Below are positions 19,360-27,883 of a DNA stretch of 64,000 nt, piece by piece; the stretch's first letter is position 1; each line of letters starts with the position of its first letter. The stretch is from Caldichromatium japonicum (GTDB lineage: Bacteria; Pseudomonadota; Gammaproteobacteria; Chromatiales; Chromatiaceae): contig NZ_CP048029.1 in NCBI RefSeq assembly GCF_011290485.1, positions 1,409,155-1,473,154 of the forward strand. The letters run 5' to 3'. Below the pieces are notes generated by a model that saw nothing but the letters and a program-made list of their open reading frames with translations, did no database searches and was not told the DNA's origin. The position numbers were made by a program, and so were the translations under genes.

Positions 19360-22143
19360 TTAGAGGTTGTGGGTTGCCTGCGCCTTTAGCGCTGCATGGG
19401 CCGCAGCCAGGCGCGCTACTGGCACGCGCGGGGCCGAGCAGCTCACATAGTTCAGGCCGACCTCATGACAGAAGGCGATCGAGCGCGGATGCCCCCCGTG
19501 CTCGCCGCAGATCCCGACCTCAAGATCCGGCTTGACCGAGCGCCCCCATTCCACGGCCAGCTTCATCAGCTTGCCTACCCCCTTGACGTCCAAGACCTCA
19601 AAGGGGTTGTCCTGCAATAGACCCGACTGGTTATACAGCGGCAGGAACTTGTTCTCGGCGTCCTCGCGCGAGAAGGAGAAGGTTGCCTGAGTGAGGTCAT
19701 TGGTGCCGAAGGAGAAGAACTCGGCCTCCTCGGCCAATGAGTCGGCGCGCATGCAGGCGCGCACCACCTCGATCATGGTCCCAAATTTAAAATCGACCGG
19801 CTTGCCATAGCGCGCCTGGACCTCGGCATGGATGTCGGCGACATATTGCTTGACCTTGCGCAGCTCCTGGACGGTACAGACCTGGGGCACCATGATCTGG
19901 GGATGGACCTCGATCCCCGCCTTGGCGCATTCAGCAGCCGCCTCGAGGATGGCGCGGATCTGCATCTGATAGATCTCAGGGAAGGTCATGCCCAGCCGCA
20001 CCCCGCGGTGCCCAAGCATGGGATTGGTTTCATAGAGCGCCCGGACCTTTTTCAGCATCGCCGCCTTCTTGGCGATGGCCTCCTCGACCACCGCGGGGTC
20101 GATCATGCGATGGGCGCGCTCGACCTCGAGGCGTACACCCTCGGGGGCATGGATCAGGCTGGCGGCATTGGCCAATACCCCCAGGCCGCCTGCCACCTGG
20201 GCCAGCGCCCTCAGTTCCTTGAGCTCACGCTCAAGCACATGCTCATCCGGCAGGAACTCATGGATCGGGGGATCTAGGAGCCGGATGGTGACCGGATGGG
20301 GTGACATCACCTCAAAGAGCTCATAGAAGTCCTGGCGCTGCATGGGCAGCAGGCGATCAAGGGCCGCGCGGCGCTGTTCGGCGGTTTCGGCGACGATCAT
20401 CTCGATGACGATCGGCAGGCGATCGACGGCATTGAACATTCGCTCGGTGCGCGCCAGGCCGATCCCCACAGCGCCGTAACGCCTGGCGCGGCGGGCATCA
20501 TCTGGGGTATCCGCATTGGCCTTGACCCTGAGCCTAGATAGCTCATCGGCCCATCCCAGCAGGGTATTGAGCTCCGGGGTGAACTCGGGCTCGACGGTCG
20601 GGATCTCGCCGAGATAGACCTTGCCGGTGGTGCCATCGATGGTGATGACATCGCCCTCCTTGAAGCTGGTCAGGCCCACCCGGGCCTCGCGCCGCTCGAC
20701 ATCCACACTGATCCCCTCAGCACCGGCCACACAGGGCTTGCCCATGCCGCGCGCGACCACGGCGGCATGCGAGGTCTTGCCGCCGCGCGAGGTGAGGATC
20801 CCAACCGAGGCGAAGAACCCGTGGATGTCCTCGGGCTTGGTCTCCTCGCGCACCAGGATGACCTTAAGGCCCTGACCCTTGCCGAGCTGTTCGGCGCGGT
20901 CGGCGTCGAAGACCGCGATCCCCGATGCCGCACCTGGGGAGGCTGCCAGACCTTGGGCCACAGGCTCGGCCTTGGCATTGGGGTCTAGGCGCGGAAAGAG
21001 CATCTGTTCGAGCGACTCGGGTGGGATGCGCAGCAACGCCTGCTCTTTGGTGATCAGGCCCTCGCGCTCCATCTCGACCGAGGTGCGCACCAGGGCCACG
21101 GTGTTCATCTTGCCGTTGCGCGTCTGCAGGCAATAGAGCCTGCCGCGCTCGATGGTGAACTCAAAGTCCTGGACCTCGCGATAATGGGCCTCGAGCTTAT
21201 TGCGCAACTCTTCAAGCTGATCGGCCAGCTCGGGCATCTCGACCCGCAGATAATCGAGCGGCTTGGGGGTGCGGATGCCTGCGACCACGTCCTCGCCCTG
21301 AGCATTGACCAGATACTCGCCATAGAGCTTGTTTTCGCCGGTGGCCGGATTACGGGTAAAGCCCACACCGGTGGCCGAGTCGTTGCCGCGATTGCCAAAG
21401 ACCATGGTCACCACATTGACCGCAGTGCCATTGGCCATGTCCGGGGTGATATTGAACTGCTTGCGGTAATCGACGGCGCGCTTGCCCATCCAGGAATTGA
21501 AGACCGCCTTGATCGCGATCTCGAGTTGTTCATAGGGGTCACATGGGAAGGGGCGCCCGGTCTGTTCCTCGACGATCTGCAAAAACCGGTCGCAGACCTG
21601 GCGCAGGTCATCGGCCGATAGATCCACGTCCTGTTTGGCATGTGCAGACTCCTTGACCGCCTCGAACGCCTCGTCGAACAGCGTATCTGCAACCCCCAGC
21701 GCCACCTTACCGAAGAGCTGGATAAAGCGGCGGTAGGAGTCGTAGGCAAAGCGCGGATCCCCTGTGGCCTGGATCACGCCCTGGAGGGTATCGCTGTTGA
21801 GCCCGAGATTGAGGATGGTGTCCATCATCCCGGGCATCGAGATCGCTGAGCCTGAACGCACCGAGACCAGCAAGGGGTTATCTGGATCGCCAAAACCCTT
21901 ACCGGTCTTTTGTTCGAGGAGCCGCATCTGATCGCGCACCTGATCCATGAGACCCGGCGGAAGGTGGCGCTGGGGGTCATCGAGATAGGCCAGGCAGGCC
22001 TCGGTGGTGATGACAAAGCCTGGCGGGACATTCAGCCCGATCTGGGTCATCTCGCACAGATTGGCACCCTTGCCGCCGAGGAGTTTTTTGTTCTTGCCGT
22101 CGCCCTCTTCAAAGGCAAAGACATATTTCTGCATGGTGTCCAT
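19360..22143 (-). CDS. ppdK: Pyruvate, phosphate dikinase
   Basis: PPDK interconverts pyruvate, ATP and phosphate with PEP, AMP and pyrophosphate. The 927-residue protein has the ATP-grasp N terminus (LLGGKGANLCEM, SVRSGSAISMPGMMDTILN), the swivelling phosphohistidine domain with the catalytic histidine in SRGGKTSHAAVVARGMGKP, and the PEP-binding barrel ending in VGICGEHGGHPRSI with the catalytic cysteine. It is a whole-length member of the bacterial and plant type. Two GH57 glucanase genes lie just upstream in the same direction, which suggests a link between storage glucan turnover and the pyruvate/PEP node. Confidence 0.96.
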   Translation of the reverse strand: MDTMQKYVFAFEEGDGKNKKLLGGKGANLCEMTQIGLNVPPGFVITTEACLAYLDDPQRHLPPGLMDQVRDQMRLLEQKTGKGFGDPDNPLLVSVRSGSAISMPGMMDTILNLGLNSDTLQGVIQATGDPRFAYDSYRRFIQLFGKVALGVADTLFDEAFEAVKESAHAKQDVDLSADDLRQVCDRFLQIVEEQTGRPFPCDPYEQLEIAIKAVFNSWMGKRAVDYRKQFNITPDMANGTAVNVVTMVFGNRGNDSATGVGFTRNPATGENKLYGEYLVNAQGEDVVAGIRTPKPLDYLRVEMPELADQLEELRNKLEAHYREVQDFEFTIERGRLYCLQTRNGKMNTVALVRTSVEMEREGLITKEQALLRIPPESLEQMLFPRLDPNAKAEPVAQGLAASPGAASGIAVFDADRAEQLGKGQGLKVILVREETKPEDIHGFFASVGILTSRGGKTSHAAVVARGMGKPCVAGAEGISVDVERREARVGLTSFKEGDVITIDGTTGKVYLGEIPTVEPEFTPELNTLLGWADELSRLRVKANADTPDDARRARRYGAVGIGLARTERMFNAVDRLPIVIEMIVAETAEQRRAALDRLLPMQRQDFYELFEVMSPHPVTIRLLDPPIHEFLPDEHVLERELKELRALAQVAGGLGVLANAASLIHAPEGVRLEVERAHRMIDPAVVEEAIAKKAAMLKKVRALYETNPMLGHRGVRLGMTFPEIYQMQIRAILEAAAECAKAGIEVHPQIMVPQVCTVQELRKVKQYVADIHAEVQARYGKPVDFKFGTMIEVVRACMRADSLAEEAEFFSFGTNDLTQATFSFSREDAENKFLPLYNQSGLLQDNPFEVLDVKGVGKLMKLAVEWGRSVKPDLEVGICGEHGGHPRSIAFCHEVGLNYVSCSAPRVPVARLAAAHAALKAQATHNL

Positions 22144-22246
22144 GGGTCGCTTCTCTCATCTGGGGGTGGATGTAGGGCGGCTAACATGCTGCCATATTCC
22201 ACCCCACGGGGGTATCTTCCGTCGCCGCTTGGGAATGGATCAGAGT

Positions 22247-23728
22247 CTAGGCGGCGAGGTCGTGCTTGATGATCTCCGTGACCCGCTGGCAGATCTCGCG
22301 CCCATAGTCGGTCCAGAGCCCCTGGCCCCAGTAGCGATAACAGCTCGTTTGCGAGACCAGGAGATGAAAGAGCGCATTGCGATAGGCCGGATGCTTGGTC
22401 GGGATACCTGGACGCAGGACTCGCTCATGGAACAATGAGCTAGCCTCTTCCATTGGTCCTAGGACATTCTCATAGCCTCTAACCCAGGAGAGATCATTGG
22501 TCCAGCTCCCGCCCTCCATGTGGAAACGCCCGTCCTCGCGCTTGAGTGCTTCGATGACCTGATTGAGCCGCTCTGGACCATCGCCCGGCTGCATCCGCGA
22601 CCAGATACGGTTGTGGAATAGGGGTTGGATCTCGGGCAGATCCGAAGGTTTGATCCCGAGGGCAAAGAGATGTTCCAGATATTCGCTGACGTTCATCAGG
22701 GGCACGTCCGTGTGACTGGCGGTACGCACGACCTCCATGTATTTCGGCGGGAATTCGTTCATCATCACCCCACCGTTCTCGCCATCGGCGATCTGGGTGA
22801 CCAAGGGCGGGATAGAACGCCCGGCCAGATCCAGACGGTTGAGGCCGCGCGCCTCATACCAGGGTTGCATCTGGGCGACCAGCTTGGTGTCTGACCCCTG
22901 GGTCTTGATGATGGCGATGATGCTTGCGGTTTCGCCTGTCGAGCTGGTGCACACCAAACGATGCGGGATATGCGGGCGCTCGGGGTGACGCTCAGTGCCT
23001 GCGAGATGCACCGTATGCTCCTGAACCAGCACCCATTGATAGCCGCAATCGACCAGGGTCTTGACGAATTCATAGGCGACATCGGGATGATTGGGCAGGG
23101 CCATCTCCGAGGGCGAAAAGCCGCGAATGCGCTCCAGCGCCTCCCAGCCGAAGATCGCAGCGAAGTGATGCTGGAAGGCGCGCACATGCAGCCGATAGTC
23201 CTGTACCGGCGTCGAGGGCGCGACCGCATGACCCCAGGGCATCCCCAACCACTCAACCGCCCAGTTGTAATCTGGGTTGCAGGTGATGGTCTTGAGGGCA
23301 TCGATGACATGATGCTCACCCATCCTGCGCAGGCCATGGAGCAGGGTGCCCGAATATTCCAGCATCACCCGCGGCGAGTGCCCTTCGTGGATCAATTGCG
23401 GGATGAACTCGCCCATCCGCTTGTAACACCAGACAAAGACCGGGGCGTTGTGGTTATCCCCGATGTGCTGGTTCTCCATCATGTATTGGAGATTGCTGAT
23501 CAGCGCCGCGGTCTTGAGATCAGATCCCCCGGCGGGGATCAAGGGCTGATGCTGGTGTAAGGCGATTGCCGCTGCGGCACGGATCTTGTTGAGATCGATC
23601 CCGCCGCGTTCGGCAAAGAGACGCTGATCGCGGCTGCGAGCGATCACCTGCTCGACCTCGGTTTCATGCCCACAGATATTGGGCAACTCTCCGATATATT
23701 CGGGCAGGGATTGGGGCAATGGGTTCAT
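22247..23728 (-). CDS. Glycoside hydrolase family 57 protein (493 aa)
   Basis: The protein has the GH57 hallmarks in order: IALHQHQPLIPAG (HQP of region 1) near residue 56, the SPSEMALP block with the presumed nucleophile glutamate, and QIADGENGG with the presumed acid/base aspartate. GH57 enzymes act on alpha-glucans (amylases, 4-alpha-glucanotransferases, branching enzymes). Which activity applies is not clear. No signal peptide is seen, so it is probably cytoplasmic and may act on glycogen. Its start overlaps the upstream GH57 gene by four bases. The protein is diverged from that neighbour, so this is not a recent duplication. Confidence 0.88.
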   Translation of the reverse strand: MNPLPQSLPEYIGELPNICGHETEVEQVIARSRDQRLFAERGGIDLNKIRAAAAIALHQHQPLIPAGGSDLKTAALISNLQYMMENQHIGDNHNAPVFVWCYKRMGEFIPQLIHEGHSPRVMLEYSGTLLHGLRRMGEHHVIDALKTITCNPDYNWAVEWLGMPWGHAVAPSTPVQDYRLHVRAFQHHFAAIFGWEALERIRGFSPSEMALPNHPDVAYEFVKTLVDCGYQWVLVQEHTVHLAGTERHPERPHIPHRLVCTSSTGETASIIAIIKTQGSDTKLVAQMQPWYEARGLNRLDLAGRSIPPLVTQIADGENGGVMMNEFPPKYMEVVRTASHTDVPLMNVSEYLEHLFALGIKPSDLPEIQPLFHNRIWSRMQPGDGPERLNQVIEALKREDGRFHMEGGSWTNDLSWVRGYENVLGPMEEASSLFHERVLRPGIPTKHPAYRNALFHLLVSQTSCYRYWGQGLWTDYGREICQRVTEIIKHDLAA

Positions 23729-25044
23729 AACTGGACTCCTGATTGGGAAAGGGATTGATCCAGCGGGGCCTCGGGGATGGGCCCGCTTTGATCGGTCTCG
23801 GCCATTGCCTCCCCCTCCGCGGCGACTGGGTATGTCACATCCGCGGCCTCAGTCAGGGAGGTTCGGGCCAGGGCGATCGCCCGATCGAGCGCCGCCTGTC
23901 CTGCGGCCAGATCGGCCTCGGCGCGCGGCACCCAAGCCTCGCCCCAGTAAAGATTGCAGCTCGTTTCGGCGCGCAAGAGATGAAACAGGGCCTCGCCCAA
24001 GGTATCGGCCTCGGGGCCGGAGGTCACCCCGCGCTCGCCGGCAAACCAGCGCGCCTCGTGGATCGCACGGCTGAGCTCGGCAAAGGCCGCGATCGTCTGA
24101 CGTTGCCGCTCTGAGCCTGTCCATTGAGTGAAATCGCGGCCGTGGTGCCAGCCCGTATTCCAGGCGCCGGTGCGTACCCGCACCTCGCCATGTGCTCCAT
24201 AGCGGTCAAGATAGTCGCTGATAAAGGTCGGACGGATGGGCGCGGCCTCTCCAGCGATCCGGTCCAAAAGGGGCAGATAGAAAGCGCCCCAGAAGTTGGC
24301 CTCGGGCGTCACGTTGCGGAACCAGCCGCCGTTTTCGCCATCGGTTGCGGTGGTGACGAGCGGGGGGAAATCGCACCAGCGGGTGCGTTCGGCGACCTCC
24401 TTAAGGAACCAATCGACCTCCATGCCCGACTCCTGGGCGTCGGAAAGCTCGCGGTCGCGCACCACCACGATGATCTCATCATCGCCATAGCGGGCGATGT
24501 GCGGTCGATAGCGCAGTTCCGGCCAGCTCATGGGGGTGACCGGCTCAACATGCTCGCTATCGACGAAGACATAGCGATAGCCGAAGGCGCGCAACATCGG
24601 GATCAACTCCATCGCAAAGCCCATCTCCGGCGGCCAGAAGCCCTGGAAACTCGGGCGCCAGAGCAGATGCCGCGCGATGTCCAGCCAGCGGGCCAGATGC
24701 TCACGGCGATCGGCCTCGGGGATCAGCGGCAGGACTGGATGGTAATAGCCGGTCCCCAGGACCTCAAAGAGCGCCAGGTTCTGAAAATGCCAAAGCAGCG
24801 AGCCACAATCGACGATCCCATAGACCCGCTGCTGAAAGAAGGGGTCAGATAGGGTCTGAAGCAGGGTCCCAGAAAGGGACAAATGCACGCGGGCAAGCTC
24901 CTCCCTCCCCCAGAGGCTGCGCGGGATGCGATCCATCGCGAACAGGATCTCCTTGGCCTCCCAGGTCTGATGGTCCAACAGGTCTTGCAGGTTGCCTTGC
25001 GGCTGATGGAGATTGAGCACGAGCGCATGATAGGCGACAGTCAT
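23725..25044 (-). CDS. Glycoside hydrolase family 57 protein (439 aa)
   Basis: The N terminus YHALVLNLHQPQGNL is the GH57 region 1, FQGFWPPEMGFAME carries the expected catalytic glutamate (about residue 134) and TTATDGENGGWF the catalytic aspartate. The protein is cytoplasmic by sequence. Region 5-like elements follow (AETSCNLYWGEAW), which also occur in the downstream paralogue as SQTSCYRYWGQGL, so the two may form a working pair. The leader TTACAGGTGTTGTC before the ATG holds a Shine-Dalgarno AGGTG. It is the first gene of the GH57-GH57-ppdK set. Confidence 0.88.
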   Translation of the reverse strand: MTVAYHALVLNLHQPQGNLQDLLDHQTWEAKEILFAMDRIPRSLWGREELARVHLSLSGTLLQTLSDPFFQQRVYGIVDCGSLLWHFQNLALFEVLGTGYYHPVLPLIPEADRREHLARWLDIARHLLWRPSFQGFWPPEMGFAMELIPMLRAFGYRYVFVDSEHVEPVTPMSWPELRYRPHIARYGDDEIIVVVRDRELSDAQESGMEVDWFLKEVAERTRWCDFPPLVTTATDGENGGWFRNVTPEANFWGAFYLPLLDRIAGEAAPIRPTFISDYLDRYGAHGEVRVRTGAWNTGWHHGRDFTQWTGSERQRQTIAAFAELSRAIHEARWFAGERGVTSGPEADTLGEALFHLLRAETSCNLYWGEAWVPRAEADLAAGQAALDRAIALARTSLTEAADVTYPVAAEGEAMAETDQSGPIPEAPLDQSLSQSGVQL

Positions 25045-25798
25045 GACAACACCTGTAATGGCTTGGAAGCGCTTGGTCCCAAGGATACCAAGGCTTAGAT
25101 GATTTGGTTCACTATCAATCGATGAGTCTCTGTCTTACTGTTTATCCATGATTGTCTGGGGATGGTTATGCCCAAAACGGCGAATAGCGCAAATCGAGTG
25201 CATCGTATGTCTGAAGGGATTGTTCTTTGCTTATTCTGTCTCCACTTTGCGGCTTGCAACCATAGTCTGCTTCAAAATGCTTCTAAATCCAAAATACTTT
25301 TGGATAAGTCATTGATTCTGGCATGATCAAGACATGACTGAATAGCGTAACAAGTTTCGGATTGCAAGCTGCATGGCGTTGGCGCAGCTGGTGCGACCGA
25401 TCCCGCGATTTGACAGCCGAATCGAGGCGCGATCTTTCTCGCCCACAAGGTAAGAACGATCGTTTAGATATTTAGAGGCGACATCCTGCTCGTCATCTAG
25501 GTTAAACTCAATGAGGAGGTGCTCAGGAGCCACCACTTGGTCAGCAGCCAGGATCTAGAGCGCACCCTCTTGCCCTAAGGCGCTCCAACCATCATCTGCC
25601 CCAGGGGGCCCTCAACGGTCGAACGCCCATGCCGGCCATGCAGGGCAGGGCTGGTATCAGCAACGGCCCAAATTTTTCCCCAAGCGACCCTACAATCATC
25701 CGGGACCTGACACTTTAAGGATTGGGCGTTTGGCGCCAGACGGATTGTGAGCGGGGATTGTGAACGACTGGCAAGTCATATAAAGCGATTGAATGTTA
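25045..25798. other. Long intergenic stretch, no recognised gene
   Basis: These 754 bases lie between the GH57 gene start and IS630 copy 3. The first 280 bases are visibly more AT-rich than the surroundings and may hold the promoter of the GH57-ppdK set. A 69-codon frame on the reverse strand (25327-25536) exists, but no family is recognised and it could be chance or debris. No tRNA or small RNA signature was seen. Confidence 0.5.
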
Positions 25799-26711
25799 TT
25801 GATAAAAAAACACATGCTTTTGAAATTGAGTGAGCTGTCCTGATGTCGTGGGCATGGAAAGACGAGACATGAGATTGCTGTCGTTTGCGGCGCGCGAAGA
25901 GCGGCGGCGTGGCTGGAGGTATGAAGCGATAGGCGCGCAGAGGGGATTGTTGGGCGCAGGGGTGTTCGACATCTGCAAAGGCTATGGGCGCGAAGGGGCC
26001 CAAGGACAAGCGGGGTGGGTGCAAGGTGGGTGAGAAGCGGGCGCTGTTGGCGGAGCAGGACGCCCAGATACGCAAGCTCATGTGCGACGGGACACCGGAT
26101 CAGCTGAAGCTGCCGTTTGCGCTGTGGAGCCGGCAGGCGGTGCGGCAGTTGATCCTCGGCCGTTTTGGCATCGAGCTCAGGCCGCAGGGGGAGGGCAAGT
26201 ACATGGCGCGCTGGGGATTGACGCCCCAGAAACCGATTCGGCGCGCCTATGAGCAAAGCCCGCCGGCGGGCAAGACGCCCGAGATTCGCGTCACGCACCG
26301 TCGCGAAGGCCTGTCGGTGATCTCGACGCTGACCAACCGCGGCAAGGTGCCTTGGAAGGCGTTCGCGGGGGCGATGAACGCCGACATCCTGATCGACTTC
26401 ATGAAGCGGCTGGTCAAGGACGCCAGGGGCAAGAAGATCTTCCTCATCCTCGACAACCTGCACGTGCATCACACCAAGCCGGTCAAGGCGTGGCTGGCTG
26501 CATGCGCCAATCAAATCGAGGCCTCCTCCCTCCCCTCCTACAGCCCGGCACTGAACCCCAACGAGATGCTCAAGGCCACCATCACCGCGCAGGCGCCCTC
26601 CCGCGCCAAGGGCGATCTGAAGAAGGCGACCGTCAGCCACCTGCGCCGCCTTCTCAATTCCCCCCAACACATCATGCGCTACTTCCAGCATCTTCATTGG
26701 TTTCGGATCAA
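25799..26711 (+). mobile_element. IS630-family element, copy 3 (internally deleted)
   Basis: Both terminal repeats are present and flanked by TA. Two deletions break the transposase. An 8-bp loss near 26002 shifts the frame between the helix-turn-helix part and the catalytic part. A larger one at the CAAGACG repeat (26272-26278) removes the segment with the first catalytic aspartate (HWGDETGLRSD). The second aspartate and glutamate remain. The right end is the short type seen in copy 1. The element ends 46 bases before the DUF2934 gene, transcribed the same way. Confidence 0.92.
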
Positions 26712-26757
26712 TAATATGCTATCCAGTAACGATGCACATTAGGAGGTATAGACCGAC

Positions 26758-27177
26758 ATGGCTGAGGACAAGATCGTACTCAAAAAGACAGCGCCCAAGG
26801 CCGCGGTGGTCAAAAAGACCGCAGCACGTAAGGAGCCAAAGACTGCCGCCCCGCCGGCAGCAACTGCTCCCGCACCCAGTCAGCGCAGAGCTGCCGAGAC
26901 AGAGGATGCAGGCGCGCCGGCAAGGGTGCGGACGACGCGTAAACGCCCGATGCCTGCAAACCCAGCTGAGACCAAACAGCAGGATGATCAGCAGGACCTC
27001 TTGCGCCAGTTGGCGACGGTCTCCGATGAACAGCGTCTCGCCATGATCCGCGAGGCGGCCTACTACAAGGCCGAGAAACGCCAATTCGCCCCCGGTCACG
27101 AGGCAGAGGATTGGGCGGCAGCTGAGCGCGAGATCGATGAACTGATCGCCCGCGCCAAGCTGATGACCGGTCTGTAG
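26758..27177 (+). CDS. DUF2934 family protein with basic, alanine/proline-rich N terminus
   Basis: The 139-residue protein has two parts. The first 80 residues are low complexity and rich in Lys, Ala and Pro, reminiscent of nucleic-acid-binding tails. The last 50 hold the DUF2934 pattern IREAAYYKAEKRQFAPGHEAEDWAAAEREID, a short helical domain of unknown role. A strong Shine-Dalgarno, AGGAGGT at 26743-26749, precedes the ATG. Any original promoter lay where IS630 copy 3 now ends. Confidence 0.8.
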   Translation: MAEDKIVLKKTAPKAAVVKKTAARKEPKTAAPPAATAPAPSQRRAAETEDAGAPARVRTTRKRPMPANPAETKQQDDQQDLLRQLATVSDEQRLAMIREAAYYKAEKRQFAPGHEAEDWAAAEREIDELIARAKLMTGL

Positions 27178-27200
27178 GCGGTCTCTGTGCCTACAGACCG
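27168..27200. terminator. Bidirectional hairpin between convergent genes
   Basis: A perfect 12-bp stem CGGTCTGTAGGC / GCCTACAGACCG encloses a 9-base loop. The stop codon of the DUF2934 gene (TAG, 27175-27177) lies in the left arm and that of the convergent DUF3334 gene (27191-27193) in the right arm. No T-run follows on either side, so it may act as a shared barrier or RNA-stability hairpin rather than a classical terminator. Confidence 0.65.
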
Positions 27201-27877
27201 AGTTGATCGAGCAGGCTCTGATCGACCAGGGCCTGATCATCGGTGACCGTTAGCGTCTCGCCCCCCTGCTGCTGCTTGATCTCCTCGACGATCCGGTCAG
27301 GGTCGGTCTCTTCACGCTCAAACTCATGGAGCTGGATGAACTCGGTGCGGTCCATCGCTAGCTCCATATAAAACACATTGCGATTAGCAGTGGTGAATGA
27401 CACCCGCCGCGCTTGGGCGCGATCCAGGTTAGCATCGATGCTGACGATCACCTCCTTGTTGATGGTGAGCATTTTGGGTTGGTTCTGGTTAATGGTGATC
27501 AACAGCTCGCTGCCTACATTTCGGGTGAAGTCGCCGACGATCTGGTTCATGAGCTCGCCGAGCATATTGCCGACCTCATCCGAGGTATATTGGGCAGCCA
27601 GTTCAGACTCGGGCATGCCCATAGTAGTCATATAGGCGCGATAGAGCTCCATTGCCGAAGGAGCCGAAAAGTTCATAATCACCAGACCTGAAAAACCGCC
27701 ATCAAACAGCACAAAACAGCCGATGTCTGGGCGCAAACAGGTCCGGGTGATCTTTTGGACCATGGGCGAATAATTGATCTGCGTCTGGGTCGCGACCGAC
27801 AGGACCTTTTTCACCGAGCCGCACAGCATCAACAGGACATCATCGGTCGTGATCGTCTTGGTTTTGGCCACAATCAA
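27191..27877 (-). CDS. DUF3334 family protein, CheX/CheC-like
   Basis: The product is up to 228 residues. The segment SDEVGNMLGELMNQIVGDF (about residues 98-117) is a CheC/CheX-type helix pattern with E and N placed as in the phosphatase family. The overall match is to DUF3334 proteins of gammaproteobacteria. A role in dephosphorylating a response regulator is inference. Starts at TTG 27877 or GTG 27871 are both possible, with AGGA just upstream. It follows the BLUF/c-di-GMP gene by six bases, so the two form an operon and may act together. Confidence 0.72.
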   Translation of the reverse strand: MIVAKTKTITTDDVLLMLCGSVKKVLSVATQTQINYSPMVQKITRTCLRPDIGCFVLFDGGFSGLVIMNFSAPSAMELYRAYMTTMGMPESELAAQYTSDEVGNMLGELMNQIVGDFTRNVGSELLITINQNQPKMLTINKEVIVSIDANLDRAQARRVSFTTANRNVFYMELAMDRTEFIQLHEFEREETDPDRIVEEIKQQQGGETLTVTDDQALVDQSLLDQLGL

Positions 27878-27883
27878 TACATC

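Noticed and set aside
25327..25536. 69-codon reverse-strand frame as a gene
   Set aside because: No family pattern, no clear ribosome-binding site, and it lies in a gap that seems to contain debris; noted only in the intergenic entry.
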